Source of the DNA: Campylobacterales bacterium
GTDB taxonomy: Bacteria > Campylobacterota_A > Desulfurellia > JAADFJ01
NCBI GenBank assembly: GCA_027080125.1
Contig: JALWSW010000236.1
Location: forward strand, 1 to 10,066
Length of the DNA: 10,066 nt
Direction: 5' to 3'
Shown: one piece after another, positions 7,700 through 10,066 of the stretch
Layout of the letters: each line of letters opens with the position of its first letter
How positions within the stretch are numbered: the stretch's first letter is position 1
The notes under the pieces: model-generated
The model's database searches: none
Told to the model about the DNA's origin: nothing
What the model saw: only the letters and a program-made list of their open reading frames with translations
Program-made: the position numbers and the translations under genes

Positions 7700-8994
7700 A
7701 TACGGTTTCGCTTATAATACCGTTTGTTTTATTGACTGTTTTTCTGCTGATAAGGATGCCGGTTGGTTTTGCGCTAATGGTCTCTGCGGCAATAGAGCTT
7801 TTGATAACAGGAAATGTTTCCTACATTAACCAGATTCCGACGGTGCTGTATGCGGCTTTTGACAACTTTACGCTTCTTGCAATACCGTTTTTCATATTAG
7901 CCGGCGAAATTTTATCCGGCGGAAAGATAATCGATCTTGTTTTCAGACTTGTCTCTATAGTTCTCGGTCGTATTCCGGGAGGACTTGGCATTATATCCGT
8001 AGCTGTAAGCATGATATTATCATCTATACAGGGCTCGAGTGCCGCCACAGCCGCGGCTCTTGGCAAGGTCGGAACCGAAGGAATGAAAAAGGAGGGCTAC
8101 GACGAGGCTTTTGCCGCTTCTCTTATAGCCTCCTCAGGTGGGCTTGCCATAATGATTCCTCCAAGTATTGCAATGATAATATACGGCACGCTTTCAGGCA
8201 CCTCAATCGGAAAGCTTTTCTACGGCGGTGTCGTGCCGGGAATTTTGATAGGAATAGTGCTTATAGGCTATATAGCAATCAGCTCAAAGATTCATGGTTA
8301 CGGTATCAGGACAACTCAAACGGATAGTCGGGAAAAATTTAGACTCATGTATAAATCCATACCGCTTATGTTTTTTCCTGCTATTATATTTTTTGGTTTC
8401 TATACGGGCAAATTTACCGCAACCGAAGTTGCGACAATCAGTGTTTTTTATGCCCTGCTTATAGGAGCGTTTGTTTATAAAACGGTAAACCTGGATAATA
8501 TTTACGGCATTTTAAGCCGCTCAACCAAAGTAACGGTCTCTATTTTTGTTATAATAGCAGGGGCAATCCTGTTTCAGCATGTTCTGGTTTTATCCGGTTT
8601 TGTGGAATTTCTGACAGAGATTATACATAACAGCGCCTTGACGAGGATTGAATTTTTGGCTCTTATGAGCCTGATTTTGTATTTTCTCGGAATGTTTATG
8701 GAAGGAGTGGCATTGAACGTGCTTACAACCCCTATAGTGGCACCTATTGCGGTATCAATGGGAATAGACCCGGTTTCCTACGGAATCATTCTTATCCTCA
8801 ATATCGAGATAGCTCTTATTTCTCCGCCTGTAGGTTTGAATCTTTTCGTTCTCTCAGGTGTAACAGGCGTCTCTCCCGAGAAAATGTATAAATCGGTCTG
8901 GCCGTTTATACTGATTTTGCTGCTCTGTCTTGTGGTAATTATACTGTTTCCGAAAATTACACTGTTTTTGCCCAATCTTCTTTTGTCAAAATGA
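7696..8994 (+). CDS. dctM: TRAP transporter large permease subunit (DctM family)
   Basis: This is the large inner-membrane subunit that carries the transport path of the TRAP system. The 432 residues are hydrophobic throughout with many membrane segments, as expected for DctM. Family hallmarks are RMPVGFAL near 20-27, AIPFFILAGEIL at 62-73, the glycine/serine-rich IQGSSAATAAALG at 111-123, IPPS at 154-157, and ISPPVGLNLFV near 375-385 in the repeated half. These hairpin regions form the ion and substrate sites in solved TRAP structures. Translation starts at TTG, overlapping the dctQ TGA, which points to coupling. The stop at 8992-8994 is 23 bases before prpF with no terminator seen between. 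Confidence 0.93.
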   Translation: MNTVSLIIPFVLLTVFLLIRMPVGFALMVSAAIELLITGNVSYINQIPTVLYAAFDNFTLLAIPFFILAGEILSGGKIIDLVFRLVSIVLGRIPGGLGIISVAVSMILSSIQGSSAATAAALGKVGTEGMKKEGYDEAFAASLIASSGGLAIMIPPSIAMIIYGTLSGTSIGKLFYGGVVPGILIGIVLIGYIAISSKIHGYGIRTTQTDSREKFRLMYKSIPLMFFPAIIFFGFYTGKFTATEVATISVFYALLIGAFVYKTVNLDNIYGILSRSTKVTVSIFVIIAGAILFQHVLVLSGFVEFLTEIIHNSALTRIEFLALMSLILYFLGMFMEGVALNVLTTPIVAPIAVSMGIDPVSYGIILILNIEIALISPPVGLNLFVLSGVTGVSPEKMYKSVWPFILILLLCLVVIILFPKITLFLPNLLLSK

Positions 8995-9000
8995 GCAATC

Positions 9001-9004
9001 GGAG
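9001..9004 (+). promoter_or_regulatory. Weak or distant ribosome binding site of prpF
   Basis: GGAG is 13 bases before ATG 9018, longer than the usual 5-9. An in-frame TAA at 9012-9014 leaves no ATG, GTG or TTG start upstream. Confidence 0.35.
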
Positions 9005-9017
9005 TATTTATTAAATT

Positions 9018-10066
9018 ATGCATCTGTCAAACAGAGTGGCTTGTATGATAATCAGAGGAGGCACGAGCAAAGGCGTCTTTTTTTTGAGGGATGATTTACC
9101 CGATGATATGTCCGAAAGAGACAGAATAATTATGCGTATAATGGCAAGCGGAGAGCCTGCTCAGGTAGACGGTTTGGGCTGCGCTTTGCCCCATACAAGC
9201 AAAATTATGATTGTTCAAAAATCTTCAAAAAAAGGAATCGATCTGGAATACCTTTTCGGTCAGGTTGGCATAAAAGAGAGGTTTATAGATTATACCGGTA
9301 ATTGCGGCAATCTGACCTCGGCAGTGGGTCCGTTTGCAATAGAATCGGGAATAATAAAGCCGAAAGAACCGCTTTGTCGTGTTGCAATGCTGAATCTTAA
9401 TACCGGAAAAAGAATAGATGAGATTATAGAATGTAATCGTGACGGAGTAAACTATGCCGGGGATTACAAAATTGACGGGGTAAAAATACCCGGTTCGCGC
9501 ATAAAATGTATATGGCATAATCCTTCCGGAGCCCTTACCGGTTCCCTTCTGCCTACAGGCAACAGAGCAGACGATATAAATATTGATGGCAAGGATTATG
9601 AAATATCGATTGTTGATTCCGGAAACCCGGCTGTTTTTATCAAAGCCGACAGCCTTGGGCTTAGCGGAAAAGAGCTGCCGGGTGAAATATCCTCTGATAA
9701 ATTGGAACTGCTTGAGAGGATAAGATCGATAGCAGCTGCGATGATTGGTATGGCTAAAAATCCGGAAGACGCCACATCAGAAACCCCGCATCTGCCCTTT
9801 ATTATGATAGTAGCCCCGACTTCCGATTATGTTGATTCGCTTGGCAATAAAATAGAAAAGGAAAGCCATAACATATTGGCAAGAATGTTTTCCATGCAGA
9901 GGATGCATCATGCGTTTGCTGTTAGCGGAGCCATAGCGCTTGCTTCAGCAGCTTTGATAAAAGGAACGGTGGCAAACAAAGTGTCTGATAACATACAAAA
10001 TAACGTAATAATAGGTCATCCGAGAGGCTTAATCGAAATAGAAGCGCTGCTATCAGAAGATTCTTC
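9018..10066 (+). CDS. prpF: PrpF/aconitate isomerase family protein, 3' end outside window
   Basis: The frame runs open from ATG 9018 to the window end, giving 349 complete codons of a family usually near 390-400 residues. PrpF-type enzymes have two diaminopimelate-epimerase-like halves and shift double bonds in unsaturated acids, for example trans- to cis-2-methylaconitate in the methylcitrate route. Related members act on aconitate or 4-oxalomesaconate. The N-terminus has the family start MIIRGGTSKGVFF. A QVDGLG segment leads to HTSK with K62, and YTGNCGN holds C96. The Lys-Cys spacing of 34 residues equals that of the K73/C107 catalytic pair described for Shewanella PrpF. GNPAVF near 205 and a conserved HHAFAVSGA segment near 297 also fit. 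No prpB, prpC, prpD or acnD gene is visible, so the reaction is open. It follows dctM by 23 bases, probably in one operon. Confidence 0.85.
   Translation, partial: MHLSNRVACMIIRGGTSKGVFFLRDDLPDDMSERDRIIMRIMASGEPAQVDGLGCALPHTSKIMIVQKSSKKGIDLEYLFGQVGIKERFIDYTGNCGNLTSAVGPFAIESGIIKPKEPLCRVAMLNLNTGKRIDEIIECNRDGVNYAGDYKIDGVKIPGSRIKCIWHNPSGALTGSLLPTGNRADDINIDGKDYEISIVDSGNPAVFIKADSLGLSGKELPGEISSDKLELLERIRSIAAAMIGMAKNPEDATSETPHLPFIMIVAPTSDYVDSLGNKIEKESHNILARMFSMQRMHHAFAVSGAIALASAALIKGTVANKVSDNIQNNVIIGHPRGLIEIEALLSEDS

Noticed and set aside
9078..9085. Run of eight T bases near the 5' end of prpF, a possible slippage or phase-variation tract
   Set aside because: It simply encodes Val-Phe-Phe-Leu, a conserved family stretch, and eight bases is short for a phase-variable tract. 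The frame is intact.

Overview
The window carries seven genes, all on the + strand, in what look like two transcription units. The organism is a Gram-negative bacterium. It encodes an AsmA-like envelope protein, two exported proteins with Sec signal peptides, and a TRAP transporter with a periplasmic binding protein. Base composition is moderately AT-rich by eye. Ile ATA and Arg AGA/AGG codons are common, and codon style looks alike in all genes, so I see no sign of recent transfer. The gene types would suit a former deltaproteobacterial or related anaerobic lineage, but the phylum cannot be fixed from this sequence.

Region 1 (1-6070) is a tightly packed run. It starts with the 3' part of an AsmA/YhdP-like gene, which overlaps a cobalamin-dependent methionine synthase (metH) by the 4-base ATGA. 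After about 23 bases comes an exported, fused double-domain M16 zinc peptidase. MetH has the homocysteine, pterin and B12 modules but no C-terminal reactivation domain. The M16 protein keeps its zinc site in the first half and its Arg/Tyr pair in the second half.

Region 2 (6071-10066) begins with an 86-base gap holding a sigma70-type promoter candidate and a small palindrome. A TRAP transporter follows: dctP-like binding protein, dctQ-like small permease and dctM-like large permease. It is followed closely by a PrpF/aconitate-isomerase-family gene that is cut by the window end. The likely logic is uptake of an organic acid, possibly an unsaturated tricarboxylate, followed by its isomerisation. 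The substrate is inferred only from the PrpF neighbour.

No RNA genes, mobile elements, CRISPR arrays, long repeats or clear rho-independent terminators were found. The window looks like ordinary core and transport metabolism. I do not see a convincing novel system. The most useful leads are the TRAP-PrpF pairing, the MetH without a reactivation domain and the split active site of the M16 protein.
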